Of a DNA stretch of 16,980 nucleotides, positions 7,431 through 16,103 are shown piece after piece. Source of the DNA: Clostridiales bacterium. GTDB taxonomy: Bacteria; Bacillota; Clostridia; Oscillospirales; Oscillospiraceae. Position 1 is the stretch's first letter, and each line of letters begins with the position of its first letter. Location: positions 1-16,980 of the forward strand of contig JAJQAS010000163.1 of assembly GCA_021203685.1 (NCBI GenBank). Direction: 5' to 3'. The translations under genes were made by a program, and so were the position numbers. The notes under the pieces are model-generated. The model did no database searches, was not told the origin of the DNA, and saw nothing but the letters and a program-made list of their open reading frames with translations.

Positions 7431-8594
7431 ATGCAAACGCAAAGCAACTGCATCCCCCTGACAGAGGAGGCGGCGCTGACCGCCCTGGACCGCTGCGTGG
7501 AGCAGGTGCGGCTGAACCTGCCCCGCTACGCCGGGCGGTGCCAGAACCACTCCAGCGTGAACGGCATCTACCCCGCCTGCGACAACGTCCAGTGGACCTG
7601 CGGCTTCTGGCCGGGAGAGATCTGGCTGGCCTGGGAGCGCAGCCGGGAGGACGGCTTCCAGGCGGCAGGGCTGTCCCTGGTGGACAGCTTTTATGACCGC
7701 ATCGTGCAAAAAATCGAGGTGGATCACCACGACATGGGGTTCCTCTACAGCCCCTCCTGCGTGGCCGCCTGGCGGCTCACCGGGAGCCAAAAGGCGAGAG
7801 AGGCGGCCATTCTGGCGGCTGACCAGCTGCTGACCCGGTTCCAGCCCAAGGGAGCGTTTTTTCAGGCCTGGGGGCCCATGGGCGCGCCGGAAAACTACCG
7901 GTTCATCATCGACTGCCTGCTGAACCTGCCCCTGCTCTACTGGGCGAGCCGGGAAACGGGGGACCCCAAATACGCCGACCTGGCCGGGCGGCACGCCCGG
8001 ACCTGTCTGGCCAACTCCTTCCGGCCTGACGGCTCCACTTACCACACCTTTTTCATGAACCCCGATGGCACCCCCTCCCATGGGGAGACTTGCCAGGGCT
8101 ACCGGGACGACAGCTTTTGGGCCAGAGGCCAGGCGTGGGGGGTCTACGGCAGCGTTTTGAGCTACCGCTATACCAAAGACCCCGCCTATCTGGACGTGTT
8201 CCGCCGGTGTCTGGCCTTCTACCTGACCCGTCTGCCGGAGGATCTGGTGCCCTACTGGGATATGATCTTCACCGACGGCAGCGACGAGCCCAGAGACTCC
8301 TCCGCAGCGGCCATCGTGGCCTGTGGTCTGCTGGAGGCTGCCCATTGGCTTCCGCCGGAGGAGGCGGCTCGGTGTGAGCGGCTGGCCCGGCAGATGCTGG
8401 CGAGCCTGACGGCTCGATACGCCGTGCCCCAGCCGGTGCCCGGTGCAGGGCTGCTGCTCCATGGCACCTACAGCAAAAAGAGCCCCTACAACACCTGCAC
8501 TCCGGAGGGCGTGGACGAGTGTACCGGCTGGGGTGACTATTTTTACATGGAGGCCTTGACCCGGCTGACCGGGAACTGGTATCCTTACTGGTAG
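7431..8594 (+). CDS. GH88 unsaturated glucuronyl hydrolase
   Basis: This cytoplasmic enzyme removes the 4,5-unsaturated glucuronate left at the non-reducing end by polysaccharide lyases. The freed sugar opens to 5-keto-4-deoxyuronate, the substrate of KduI encoded downstream. At 387 residues it has normal length for a single (alpha/alpha)6-barrel. Family motifs are clear: NGIYP...NVQWTCGFWPGEIWLAWE (44-69), HHDMGFLYSP with D101, RFIIDCLLNLPLLYWA with D161, then CQGYRDDSFWARGQAWG and the C-terminal GWGDYFYMEAL. D101 and D161 correspond to the two catalytic aspartates of the Bacillus enzyme (D88 and D149). The protein ends in PYW followed by TAG, a normal end for the family. GAGGAG (7417-7422) lies 8 bases before the ATG. 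A GH105 enzyme is the main alternative, but the motifs favour GH88. Confidence 0.93.
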   Translation: MQTQSNCIPLTEEAALTALDRCVEQVRLNLPRYAGRCQNHSSVNGIYPACDNVQWTCGFWPGEIWLAWERSREDGFQAAGLSLVDSFYDRIVQKIEVDHHDMGFLYSPSCVAAWRLTGSQKAREAAILAADQLLTRFQPKGAFFQAWGPMGAPENYRFIIDCLLNLPLLYWASRETGDPKYADLAGRHARTCLANSFRPDGSTYHTFFMNPDGTPSHGETCQGYRDDSFWARGQAWGVYGSVLSYRYTKDPAYLDVFRRCLAFYLTRLPEDLVPYWDMIFTDGSDEPRDSSAAAIVACGLLEAAHWLPPEEAARCERLARQMLASLTARYAVPQPVPGAGLLLHGTYSKKSPYNTCTPEGVDECTGWGDYFYMEALTRLTGNWYPYW

Positions 8595-8612
8595 CGGAGG
8601 AAAGAGACACCG

Positions 8613-10374
8613 ATGAGACAGTTTCACTTTACGGTGGAGGACTTTTCCACCAAACAGGCCGCTCAGGCGGCGCTGCTGCGGCTGCTCCAGCCCTTGAAGC
8701 CCTTTTACAGCGAGGGCGGTGCCCGACTGGACCTGGGCGTCACCAGCACCCACTACGAAAACGACTCCATTGAGATGGAGTCCTTTGCCCGGCCCCTGTG
8801 GGGGCTGATCCCCTTCTGGCGGGGGGGGAGGCCGGGAACCGTTGCCGTCAAGCGGCACTTCCGGCACTTCGTGCCTCCCTGTTTTCGAGGAGCTGTACCC
8901 CCGTGGCATGGCCGCGGGCGTAGACCCGAATCACCCGGAGTACTGGCACACCTGCCGGGACTTCGACCAGAAGTTCTGCGAGATGGCGGCGGTTTCCTAC
9001 GGGATGCTGCTGACGCCGGAGCGGCTGTGGGACCCCCTCTCGGAGGAGGCCAAGGCCAACCTGACCGAGTGGCTGTGGGAGATCAACCGCCACGAGTGCT
9101 GCGCCTGCAACTGGCAGTGGTTCGCCATCATGACCAACGTGGCCCTGAAAGTTCGTGGCAGACCCTACAGCCAGGAGAAGATCGACGCCGGGCTGGCCAT
9201 GCTGGAGGACTACTACGACGACGGCGGCTGGTACCGGGACGGCAACGGCGGCGACAAGGACTACTATAACCCCTTCGTCATGGTGTCCTACGGCCTCCTC
9301 TACGCCATGTTCATGGAGGACGAGGAGCCGGAACGGTGCCAGACCTTCCGCCAGCGGGCCCGGGACTTCGCCAAAGATTACCTCTACTGGTTCGCGGACG
9401 ATGGGGCCGCCATCGCCTATGGCCGCTCCATGACCTACCGGTTCGCCCAGGCGGCGTTTTTCTCCGTCTCGCTGCTGGCCGGGGAGGAGGTGCTGCCCCT
9501 GCCGGTCATCAAGGGCATTCTGGCCCGGCACCTGACCTGGTGGCTGAACCAGCCCATGTTCGACAACGCCGGTATCCTAACCATCGGCTACGCCTACCCC
9601 AACATCCAGATGTCCGAGAGCTACAACGCCCCCGGCTCCTCCTACTGGGCGCTGAAAACCTTCGCCTTTTTGGCCCTGCCCGACGACCACCCCTTCTGGG
9701 CGGCGGAGGCCGCCCCCATGCCCCCACTGAAAAAGCAGCATTACCTGGCCCACGCCGGGATGTTCCTCCAGCGGGGGAGGGACAACGTGGTGGCTCTGGT
9801 GCCGGGACGCTTGCAAGCCGACGGCCACAGCCATACGGTGGAGAAGTACAGCAAATTCGCCTACTCCAGCCGGTTTGGGTTCAGCATCTCCCGCACGCCG
9901 GTGACGCTGGGGGAGATGGCCCCGGACAGTATGCTCTGTTTCCAGGTGGGCGGTTACTTCTACGTAAAAGACCTGGTGGAACCGGGCTACCACATCGGGG
10001 AGGACGGGCTGGACTTCTGCTGGTCGCCCCTGGAGGGCATCCGGGTGCGCACCCGGCTGGTGCCCAACGAGGGGGGACACCTCCGCGTCCACACCATCGA
10101 GAGCCGCTACGACTGCACCGCCTACGACTGCGGCTTTGCCCTCTCCACCGACGACCGCATCCCCTTCTCCCGGAAGGCGGAGGGGCCAATGGCCGAGGTG
10201 GTCAGCAAGGATGACCGCTGCGCCGTCACCTCGCTGGAGGGAGGCGGCAGGGGAGAGGTGCTCATCCCCGACCCCAACACCAACCTGATCTTCCCCAAAA
10301 CCTCCATCCCCATGACGGTTTACGCCATTCACAAGGGCGTTCAGACCATCCAGACCCAGGTGGATTACCTCTGA
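8613..10374 (+). pseudogene. DUF2264 family protein, frameshifted at a G8 run
   Basis: The reading frame is broken. From the ATG at 8613 (GGAGG at 8596-8600) the protein reads as a normal DUF2264 N-terminus, with GVTSTHYENDSIEMESFARP and LWGLIPFW, up to about residue 70. The rest of the family sequence continues in another frame from about 8821 to the TGA at 10372-10374 (ELYPRGMAAGVDPNHPEYW, FCEMAAVSYGMLLTPERLWD, NRHECCACNWQWFAIMTNVAL and onward). The switch falls in eight Gs at 8821-8828; one base fewer would join the two parts into about 586 residues, normal for the family. The shifted part alone could be read from a TTG at 8842 or ATG at 8908, but neither has a good ribosome binding site. 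DUF2264 proteins have an (alpha/alpha)-type N-terminal and a heparinase-like beta-rich C-terminal domain. I recall some being placed in CAZy GH154 (beta-glucuronidase); this needs checking. A sequencing error in the G run is possible. Confidence 0.85.
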
Positions 10375-10404
10375 AAAAAACTGCTGTAAAGGAGAAATGC
10401 TATT

Positions 10405-11247
10405 ATGGACATTCGTTATTCCGCCAACCAGCGCGACGTGAAGCGCTACACCACCCAGGAACTGCGGGACGAGTTCCTCATCCAGAACCTGTACCAGCCC
10501 GACCAGGTGGTGGCCGTCTACAGCCATGTGGATCGCATGGTCACCGTGGGCTGTATGCCGGTCAACGAGGTCGTCCCCATCGACAAGGGCATCGACGTGT
10601 GGGCCAACTTCGGCACCAGCTTCTTCCTGGAGCGCCGGGAGATCGGCATCTTCAACATCGGCGGCTCCGGCGCCATTCAGGTGGACGGAAAGACCTACCC
10701 CATGGGCCACAAGGACTGCCTGTACATCACCTGCGGGGCCAAAGAAGTGCTGTTCTCCAGCGACGACCCGGCCGCTCCCGCCAAGTATTACATGGTCTCT
10801 GCCCCGGCCCACTGCTCCTACGAGACCCGGCTCATCAAGCTGGAGGACGCCGCCAAGCGGCCTCTGGGTGCCATGGAGACCTCCAACAAGCGGGTCATCA
10901 ACCAGTTCATCCACCCGGACGTGCTGAAAACCTGCCAGCTGTCCATGGGCATGACCGTTCTGGAGCCGGGCAGCGTGTGGAACACCATGCCCGCCCACAC
11001 CCACGAGCGCCGGATGGAAATTTACACCTATTTCGACATTCCCGAAGGCAACGTGGTCTTCCACATGATGGGCGAGGGGCAGGAGACCCGCCACATCGTC
11101 ATGCACAACGAAGAGGCTGTTATCTCCCCCTCCTGGTCCATCCACGCCGGAGCCGGCACCAGCAGCTACACCTTCATCTGGGCCATGGGCGGCGAGAACC
11201 AGGCCTTTGACGACATGGACAACATCGCCATTCCCGACCTGAGGTGA
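10405..11247 (+). CDS. kduI: 5-keto-4-deoxyuronate isomerase KduI
   Basis: This cytoplasmic metal enzyme (EC 5.3.1.17) converts 5-keto-4-deoxyuronate, formed from unsaturated uronates, to 2,5-diketo-3-deoxygluconate. At 280 residues it matches the family length. It opens with the family-typical RYSANQRDVKRYTTQELR, and the C-terminal cupin carries the zinc ligands H198, H200 (PAHTHERRMEIY), E205 and H247 (SWSIHAGAG). These are offset by two from H196, H198, E203 and H245 of the E. coli enzyme. An AAAGGAGAA site (10388-10396) precedes the ATG. It lies between the GH88/DUF2264 genes and the dehydrogenase that takes its product. It is intact and of ordinary length, unlike its broken upstream neighbour. 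Confidence 0.96.
   Translation: MDIRYSANQRDVKRYTTQELRDEFLIQNLYQPDQVVAVYSHVDRMVTVGCMPVNEVVPIDKGIDVWANFGTSFFLERREIGIFNIGGSGAIQVDGKTYPMGHKDCLYITCGAKEVLFSSDDPAAPAKYYMVSAPAHCSYETRLIKLEDAAKRPLGAMETSNKRVINQFIHPDVLKTCQLSMGMTVLEPGSVWNTMPAHTHERRMEIYTYFDIPEGNVVFHMMGEGQETRHIVMHNEEAVISPSWSIHAGAGTSSYTFIWAMGGENQAFDDMDNIAIPDLR
11241..11247 (+). promoter_or_regulatory. Ribosome binding site that decides the KduD-like start
   Basis: GAGGTGA spans the last codons and the stop of kduI and lies 5 bases before the ATG at 11253. An in-frame GTG at 11244 sits inside this site and has no site of its own, so the ATG at 11253 is the better start. The stop of kduI and the initiation site of the next gene overlap, which points to translational coupling. 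Confidence 0.65.
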
Positions 11248-11252
11248 GCAGC

Positions 11253-12056
11253 ATGAGCAATATTTTGAATACCTTCTCTCTGGAGGGTAAGGTGGCCCTG
11301 GTCACCGGCGGCACCTACGGCATCGGCTTCGCCATCGCCAAAGCTTTTGGCGAGGCGGGGGCAAAAGTGGTCTTTAACGGCCACAACGCCGCCCGTTTGA
11401 AAGACGCCGAGGAACGTTACCGGGAGGCCGGTGTGGACGCAAAGGGTTACCTCTGCGACGTCACCGACGAGGAACAGGTGCAGGCGATGGTGGCGCAGAT
11501 TCGTGAGGAAGTGGGCGCTATCGACATTCTGGTGAACAACGCCGGGATGATCAAGCGCATCCCCATGTGCGAGATGTCCGCCGCCGAGTTCCGCCAGGTG
11601 GTGGACCTAGACCTGAACGCCCCCTTCATCGTCTCCAAGGCGGTGATTCCCGGCATGATCGAAAAGGGGCACGGCAAAATCATCAACATCTGCTCCATGA
11701 TGAGCGAGCTGGGCCGGGAGACCGTCTCCGCCTACGCCGCCGCCAAGGGCGGGCTGAAAATGCTCACCAAGAACATCTGCTCCGAGTTCGGCGGGCAAAA
11801 CATCCAGTGCAACGGTATTGGGCCTGGCTATATCGCCACCCCCCAGACCGCGCCCCTCCGGGAACTCCAGCCTGACGGCAGCCGCCACCCCTTCGACCAG
11901 TTCATCTGCGCCAAGACCCCGGCGGAGCGCTGGGGGACAGTGGACGACCTGACCGGCCCGGCGGTGTTCCTGGCCTCGGACGCCTCCAACTTCGTCAACG
12001 GGCAAATCCTGTACGTAGACGGCGGCATCCTGGCCTACATCGGCAAGCAGCCGTAA
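11253..12056 (+). CDS. kduD: KduD-like 2-deoxy-D-gluconate 3-dehydrogenase (short-chain dehydrogenase)
   Basis: This cytoplasmic NAD(H)-dependent enzyme should reduce 2,5-diketo-3-deoxygluconate from KduI to 2-keto-3-deoxygluconate (KDG). From the ATG at 11253 it has 267 residues, normal for a classical SDR. The nucleotide-binding motif TGGTYGIG is at 18-25, NNAG at 95-98, the catalytic serine at S148, and YAAAK (Y161, K165) completes the active site. The C-terminal SDASNFVNGQILYVDGG is typical. The SDR family is certain. The precise name rests on placement directly after kduI; a related gluconate 5-dehydrogenase activity cannot be excluded. KDG kinase and KDPG aldolase, needed to finish the pathway, are not in the window. 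Confidence 0.85.
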   Translation: MSNILNTFSLEGKVALVTGGTYGIGFAIAKAFGEAGAKVVFNGHNAARLKDAEERYREAGVDAKGYLCDVTDEEQVQAMVAQIREEVGAIDILVNNAGMIKRIPMCEMSAAEFRQVVDLDLNAPFIVSKAVIPGMIEKGHGKIINICSMMSELGRETVSAYAAAKGGLKMLTKNICSEFGGQNIQCNGIGPGYIATPQTAPLRELQPDGSRHPFDQFICAKTPAERWGTVDDLTGPAVFLASDASNFVNGQILYVDGGILAYIGKQP

Positions 12057-12060
12057 AAGT

Positions 12061-14193
12061 ATGAACCAAAACGGCTGGCTGACCATCCCCGAATGGGCCG
12101 CTGTCCGGCAAATCGAGGTGCGCCGCCGGGAGCAGGACACCACCCCTCTGCCCCCCACCGGCGCACCGGTGAACTTCCATGTGCTGGTGCGGGGCGAGAT
12201 CGCCCTGGGGCCGGGGGACTACCGGCTCCAGGTCACCGCCGACGACCACTATCAACTGTGGCTGGACGGCGCGTACACGGGGCAAGGCCCCGGCCCGGCC
12301 TACCCGGAGCGGTACCCCTATCAGACTTACCCCCTGACCGGGGGCGGCGCCGTGACGGTGGCCCTCCACCTGTACTACCAGGGCCGCATCAACCGGGCCT
12401 GGAGCAGCGGAGACGGGCGGTTCGGCTTCCAGACGGCGGTGCTGGACGGGGGCGGTCAGCTTTTGGGCCAGTCTGTGGACTGGCGGTATCAAATTTGCAC
12501 CGCCTACTCCGGCGAGGCGGTGGGCTACGACACCCAGTTCTTGGAGGACTTCGACGCCCGCCGCTACCCGGAGGGCTGGGAGCAGCCCGGCTATGACGAC
12601 GCGGCCTGGGAACCCATGGTCCCGGCCCTGTGGGCGGACTACACGCTGGTTCCCCAGGAGACCGCCCCCCTTTGGGAGGGGCGGCTGTCCCCGGCGGCGG
12701 TGCGCCCCGTCCCCGGCGGCCTGCTGTTGGACTTTGGCCGGGAGATCGCCGGGACGCTGCACCTCCGCGCCCGTGGCGGGGCGGGGCAAATCGTCACCCT
12801 CCGCTGCGGGGAGGAGCTGGAAAATGGCCGGGTGCGGTATGACATGCGCTGCGGCTGCCGCTACGAGGAGCGCTGGACGCTGGACGAGGGGGAAAGCGCC
12901 CTCCACCCCTATGACTACAAGGGCTTCCGCTACGCGGAGGTGCTATTTCCTGACAATGTGGAGGTCTGGGGCCTCCACGCCTGGGAACGGCACTACCCGA
13001 TGGACGAGAGCTTGTCCACCCTCCGCTGCCCCACCGATGAGCTGGAGGACGTCTTTTCCATCTGCAAAAACGCCGTCCGCTGCTGCACCCAGGAGGGCTT
13101 TCTGGACTGCTGCACCCGTGAAAAGGGGCAGTACCTGGGGGACGCGGTGGTCACCGCCCGCGCCCACCTGTGGCTCACCGGCGACCCGGCCATGCTCCGC
13201 AAGTGCATCCGGGACTTTCTGGCCTCCGCCGGCACCTCCCCCACCCTGATGGGGGTGGCCCCCGGCTCGCTGATGCAGGAAATCGCCGACTACTCCCTGC
13301 TGTTTCCCCTGCTGGTGTGGACGGATTGGGAGTTCACCGGGGACAGGGTGTTTTTGGACGAGTGTCTGCCCACCATCTCCGCCATGCTGGACGCCTTCGC
13401 CGCCAAATGGCAGCGGCCGGACGGCCTGCTGGAGACGGTGGACGAGCTGTGGAACATGGTGGATTGGCCGGAAAACCTGCGGGACGGCTACGACTTCCCC
13501 CTGACCCGGCCCCGGGTGGCCCCGGGGGCGCACAGCGCCCTCAACGCCCTGTGGTATGGGGCTCTGGTCATGGAGGAACGGATGCAAAGCCTGCTGGGTC
13601 TGCCGGTGAAAAACCGCTCTGAGCGGGTGAAGGGGGCGTTTCGGCGCGCCTTCTACCGGTCTGCCCAGCGGCTCTTTGCCGACAGCGAGACCAGCGGCCA
13701 CTGCTCCCTCCACGCGAGCCTCTACGCCGCCTGTACCGACCTGCTGCCGGAGGAGAGCTGGGACGCCTATGAGCGTCTGCTGCTGACCCCGGGGCGGGTC
13801 TGCGGCGCGATGCCCATGTACTTCGCCCTGCGGGGGCTGGGGCGCATGGGGAAATACGACAGTCTTTACCGGCTGCTGACCCGGACGGACGAATCCGGCT
13901 GGCGGAATATGCTCCGGGAAGGGGCCACCGCCTGCTTCGAGGCCTGGGGCAAAGAGCAGAAGTGGAACACCAGCCTCTGCCACCCCTGGTCCAGCGGAAC
14001 CATCCCCCTGCTCATCGAGGAGCTGGCGGGGCTGCGCCCCGACCCGGCGGCGGAGGAGGGCTTCCGCTTCGTCCCCCACCTGCCGGAGGAGCTGGGCGGC
14101 TTCGACCTGCGCGTCCCCTTCCGGGGAGGCATACTGCGGGTGACCAAAGAGGCGGGACGCGCCCCCCGTTTGACAAGCACATCCTCTTTTTAA
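12061..14193 (+). CDS. GH78-type alpha-L-rhamnosidase
   Basis: This probable cytoplasmic glycosidase removes alpha-linked L-rhamnose; no signal peptide is visible. The order is N-terminal beta-rich domains with a sugar-binding look (LQVTADDHYQLWLDG, about 56-70), a second beta domain (LLLDFGREIAGTLHL, 221-235; KGFRYAEVLF, 287-296), then the (alpha/alpha)6 catalytic barrel from about 320. The family motif is DCCTREKGQYLGD. D349, E354 and D361 have the same spacing as D567, E572 and D579 of a characterised Bacillus GH78 enzyme. Near the C-terminus, E627 in GATACFEAWGKEQKW is the candidate second catalytic residue, followed by SLCHPWSSG. At 710 residues it is a shorter GH78 form. The start lies 4 bases after the kduD stop without a clear ribosome binding site, suggesting coupling. 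The family is well supported; rhamnose specificity less so. Confidence 0.85.
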   Translation: MNQNGWLTIPEWAAVRQIEVRRREQDTTPLPPTGAPVNFHVLVRGEIALGPGDYRLQVTADDHYQLWLDGAYTGQGPGPAYPERYPYQTYPLTGGGAVTVALHLYYQGRINRAWSSGDGRFGFQTAVLDGGGQLLGQSVDWRYQICTAYSGEAVGYDTQFLEDFDARRYPEGWEQPGYDDAAWEPMVPALWADYTLVPQETAPLWEGRLSPAAVRPVPGGLLLDFGREIAGTLHLRARGGAGQIVTLRCGEELENGRVRYDMRCGCRYEERWTLDEGESALHPYDYKGFRYAEVLFPDNVEVWGLHAWERHYPMDESLSTLRCPTDELEDVFSICKNAVRCCTQEGFLDCCTREKGQYLGDAVVTARAHLWLTGDPAMLRKCIRDFLASAGTSPTLMGVAPGSLMQEIADYSLLFPLLVWTDWEFTGDRVFLDECLPTISAMLDAFAAKWQRPDGLLETVDELWNMVDWPENLRDGYDFPLTRPRVAPGAHSALNALWYGALVMEERMQSLLGLPVKNRSERVKGAFRRAFYRSAQRLFADSETSGHCSLHASLYAACTDLLPEESWDAYERLLLTPGRVCGAMPMYFALRGLGRMGKYDSLYRLLTRTDESGWRNMLREGATACFEAWGKEQKWNTSLCHPWSSGTIPLLIEELAGLRPDPAAEEGFRFVPHLPEELGGFDLRVPFRGGILRVTKEAGRAPRLTSTSSF

Positions 14194-14215
14194 CAAACAC
14201 AGGGAAGGAGAACTT

Positions 14216-16009
14216 ATGCTTTACCCGAAACTGAACGAGGCCCGGACGCTGCTCGGCCTGAACGACGTGTGGGCCTTCCGCACGGCGGGGCCGGAGGACT
14301 TCCCGGAGGAATGGATGACGGCCCCCATGCCGGAGGCCATGACGATGGCGGTCCCCGCCTCTTACAACGACCAGAAGGACGACGTAAACCTCCGCGCCCA
14401 CTACGGCTGGGCGGTGTATCAGCGGACGTTCACCGCCCCCCGGAGCATTTTGGGGGAGCGCATCGTCCTCCGCTTCGGCGCGGTGACCCACGCCGCCGAG
14501 GTGTACCTGAACGGCCAGAAGCTGGGCAGCCACAAGGGCGGCTTTTTGCCCTTTGAGTTCGAGGTCACCGACGCGCTGGTACCCGGCCCCAACCTGCTGG
14601 CGGTGGCGGTGGACAACCGGGTGAACTACGGCACCCTGCCGGTGGGCAACGAGAGCACGGTGGCCTTCTTCGGCTCCGACAACCCCGGCATCCCCTCCAT
14701 CGAGCTGGCCAAGACCCGCTGCAAACCCGCCAACAAGCCCAACTTCGACTTCTTCAACTACGCAGGCATCATCCGCCCGGTGTACCTCTACACCACGCCC
14801 AGGGACTTCATCCGGGACATCACCCTGGTTCCCTCCATCGAGGGGGAGGACGGCCTGGTGGACTACCAGGTGGAGACCGTGGGCGAAGGCAGCGTCCATG
14901 TGACCATCCTGGACGAGGGGCGGAAGGCCGTGGCGGAGGCGGACGGCCCGGCGGGCCACTGCCGCATCCCCAACGCTACCCTTTGGCAGCCCGGCAAGGC
15001 GTACCTCTACACCGCCCGCGTCACCTTCGGGGACGACGTATATGAGCAGCCCTTCGGCTTCCGCACGGTGTAGGTGCCGGGGACGCAATTCCTCCTCAAC
15101 GGCAAGCCCTTCTACTTCAAGGGCTTCGGCAAGCACGAGGACAGCTTCTGCCACGGCCGGGGGACAGACAACTGCCTGAACGTCAAGGACCTCTCCCTCA
15201 TGCGCTGGCTGGGGGCCAACTCCTTCCGCACCAGCCACTACCCCTACGCTGAGGAGATGTACGACCTGTGCGACCGGGAGGGCATTGTGGTCATCGACGA
15301 GACCCCCGCCGTGGGCGTCAACGCCAGCGGCGCGGAGGACCCCTACCAGGTCATGCGCATCCACCAGCACCACCGGGACGTGCTGCGGGACATGATTGAC
15401 CGGGACAAAAACCACCCCTGCGTGGTCATGTGGTCCATCGCCAACGAGCCGGACACCGAGCACTTCCCCCAGTCGGCCTACGACTACTTCCACCCCCTCT
15501 ACGAGCAGGCCCACGCCCAGGACCCCCAGAACCGGCCCGTCACCCTGGTCTGCTGCCAGAACAACTACGAGCGGGACATCATCACCCGCACCATGGACGT
15601 GGTGTGCCTGAACCGGTACTACGGCTGGTACAACCTCAGCGGCGATTTGGACGCCGCCTGTGACGCCCTGAACACCGAGCTGGACTTCTGGGCAACCCAG
15701 GACAAACCGGTGATGTTCACCGAGTACGGCGCGGACACCTACCCCGGCGTCCACAACACCAACGGGGAGATGTTCAGCGAGGAATACCAGGTGGATTACT
15801 ACGCCCGGCTCAACGCGGAATTCGACAAGCGCCCCTTCTTCATCGGGGAGCAGATGTGGAACTTCGCGGACTTCGCCACCATCCAGGGCCCCATGCGGGT
15901 AGACGGAAACAAAAAGGGCCTGCTGACCAGAGACCGCAGGCCCAAGCTGGCGGCTCACTACTTCCGCCGCCGGTGGAGCGACATCCCGGACTTTGGATAC
16001 AAAGGCTGA
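14216..16009 (+). pseudogene. uidA: GH2 beta-glucuronidase interrupted by one in-frame TAG
   Basis: The gene reads as a full-length beta-glucuronidase (598 codons including the stop; E. coli GusA has 603 residues), broken only by TAG at codon 286 (15071-15073). Both halves are in the same frame. The first holds the GH2 sugar-binding and immunoglobulin-like domains (MLYPKLNEARTLLGLNDVW; ends GFRTV). The second holds the barrel (FLLNGKPFYFKGFGKHED; SFRTSHYPYAEEMYD) with acid/base E411 in NEPD, nucleophile E503 in TEYG, and the N565/K567 pair in GNKKG that recognises the glucuronate carboxylate. These match E413, E504, N566 and K568 of E. coli. The active-site loop before QHH is much shorter than the E. 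coli loop 1. AAGGAG (14205-14210) precedes the ATG. No reinitiation site lies at the break, so a stop would remove the active site. Nonsense mutation, sequencing error and suppression are all possible. Confidence 0.88.
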
Positions 16010-16027
16010 GTGCTGCCCCGGCAAAAA

Positions 16028-16069
16028 GCGGCGTCCCGTGGGAACTTCCCGCGGGACGCCGTGATTTTT
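16028..16069 (+). terminator. Intrinsic terminator ending the enzyme operon
   Basis: GGCGTCCCG (16030-16038) pairs with CGGGACGCC (16052-16060), and the stem continues inward through GGG against CCC around AACTT. A TTTTT run follows at 16065-16069. It starts 19 bases after the stop of the beta-glucuronidase gene and is the natural end of the plus-strand operon. Confidence 0.88.
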
Positions 16070-16103
16070 GCGATTATTTCTTTTCCTCAGCGTACGTTAG
16101 AAA

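Noticed and set aside
9577..11145. A long minus-strand open frame opposite DUF2264 and kduI.
   Set aside because: It spans two unrelated plus-strand genes with strong motifs; its Val/Gly/His-rich composition is typical of antisense frames in high-GC DNA.
11244..11252. A GTG start for the dehydrogenase overlapping the kduI stop.
   Set aside because: The ATG at 11253 has a well-spaced GAGGTGA site; the GTG has none.
8592..15073. Reassignment of TAG to an amino acid across the genome.
   Set aside because: The GH88 gene ends in TAG exactly at the normal family C-terminus (PYW). Reading through would fuse it in frame to the DUF2264 N-terminus. TAG therefore acts as a stop here, and the GUS amber needs a local explanation.
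14012..16024. A 670-codon open frame on the minus strand opposite the beta-glucuronidase gene.
   Set aside because: It is a shadow of the GC-rich coding sequence; it lacks family motifs and a ribosome binding site, while the plus frame has clear GH2 motifs.
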